NCBI GenBank assembly: GCA_947565265.1
Contig: CANOFK010000101.1
Location: 1-5,390 of the forward strand
Reading direction: 5' to 3'
Origin: an uncultured Clostridia bacterium
Lineage (GTDB): Bacteria; Bacillota; Clostridia; Oscillospirales; Acutalibacteraceae
DNA length: 5,390 nt
Positions 5,389 to 5,390 of this stretch are shown here, piece by piece. The notes under the pieces are model-generated. The model ran no database searches and was not told the origin of the DNA. It saw nothing but the letters and a program-made list of their open reading frames with translations. The position numbers and the translations under genes were made by a program. The stretch's first letter is position 1; each line of letters opens with the position of its first letter.

Positions 5389-5390
5389 GC

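Overview
The window reads as one strand of a GC-rich anaerobe. Every supported gene is on the minus strand, so gene order runs from right to left in these coordinates. G/C dominates third codon positions, ribosome binding sites are strong (AAAGGAGG, AAGGAG, GGAGG), and the central enzyme is an oxygen-sensitive, ferredoxin-dependent 2-oxoacid oxidoreductase. Together these suggest a high-GC Clostridia-type Firmicute, possibly an Oscillospiraceae-like gut bacterium. That placement is inference; no rRNA or other marker gene is present.

Layout in the direction of transcription: (1) an AMP-forming acyl-CoA synthetase (5355-3721) with a possible operator just upstream of its ribosome binding site; (2) a 125-base gap holding a clean 7-bp hairpin; (3) a 99-residue Dabb-domain protein (3595-3296); (4) a 214-base gap filled with nested inverted repeats, including a possible small element with terminal inverted repeats; (5) iorA (3081-1345) and iorB (1345-773), overlapping by one base as TAATG and encoding the two subunits of indolepyruvate:ferredoxin oxidoreductase; (6) the wreck of a nitroreductase gene (751-571), reduced to its start and its C-terminal third and carrying an in-frame TAG; (7) the first 180 codons of a phenylacetate-CoA ligase (541 to the left edge), which runs out of the window.

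The genes make sense as an aryl-acid module. IorAB interconverts arylpyruvates (from transamination of Trp, Phe or Tyr) and arylacetyl-CoA, exchanging electrons with ferredoxin. The two AMP-forming ligases interconvert free acids and CoA thioesters. The module could run oxidatively, as aromatic amino acid fermentation to arylacetates, or reductively, as salvage of arylacetates into aromatic amino acids. The sequence does not settle the direction. The Dabb protein's role is unknown.

I found no RNA gene, CRISPR array, insertion sequence transposase or convincing intrinsic terminator, and no clearly new biological system. The items most worth a second look are the decayed nitroreductase inside the operon, the structured intergenic element at 3115-3261, and the pairing of two different acyl-CoA ligases with IorAB and a Dabb protein.
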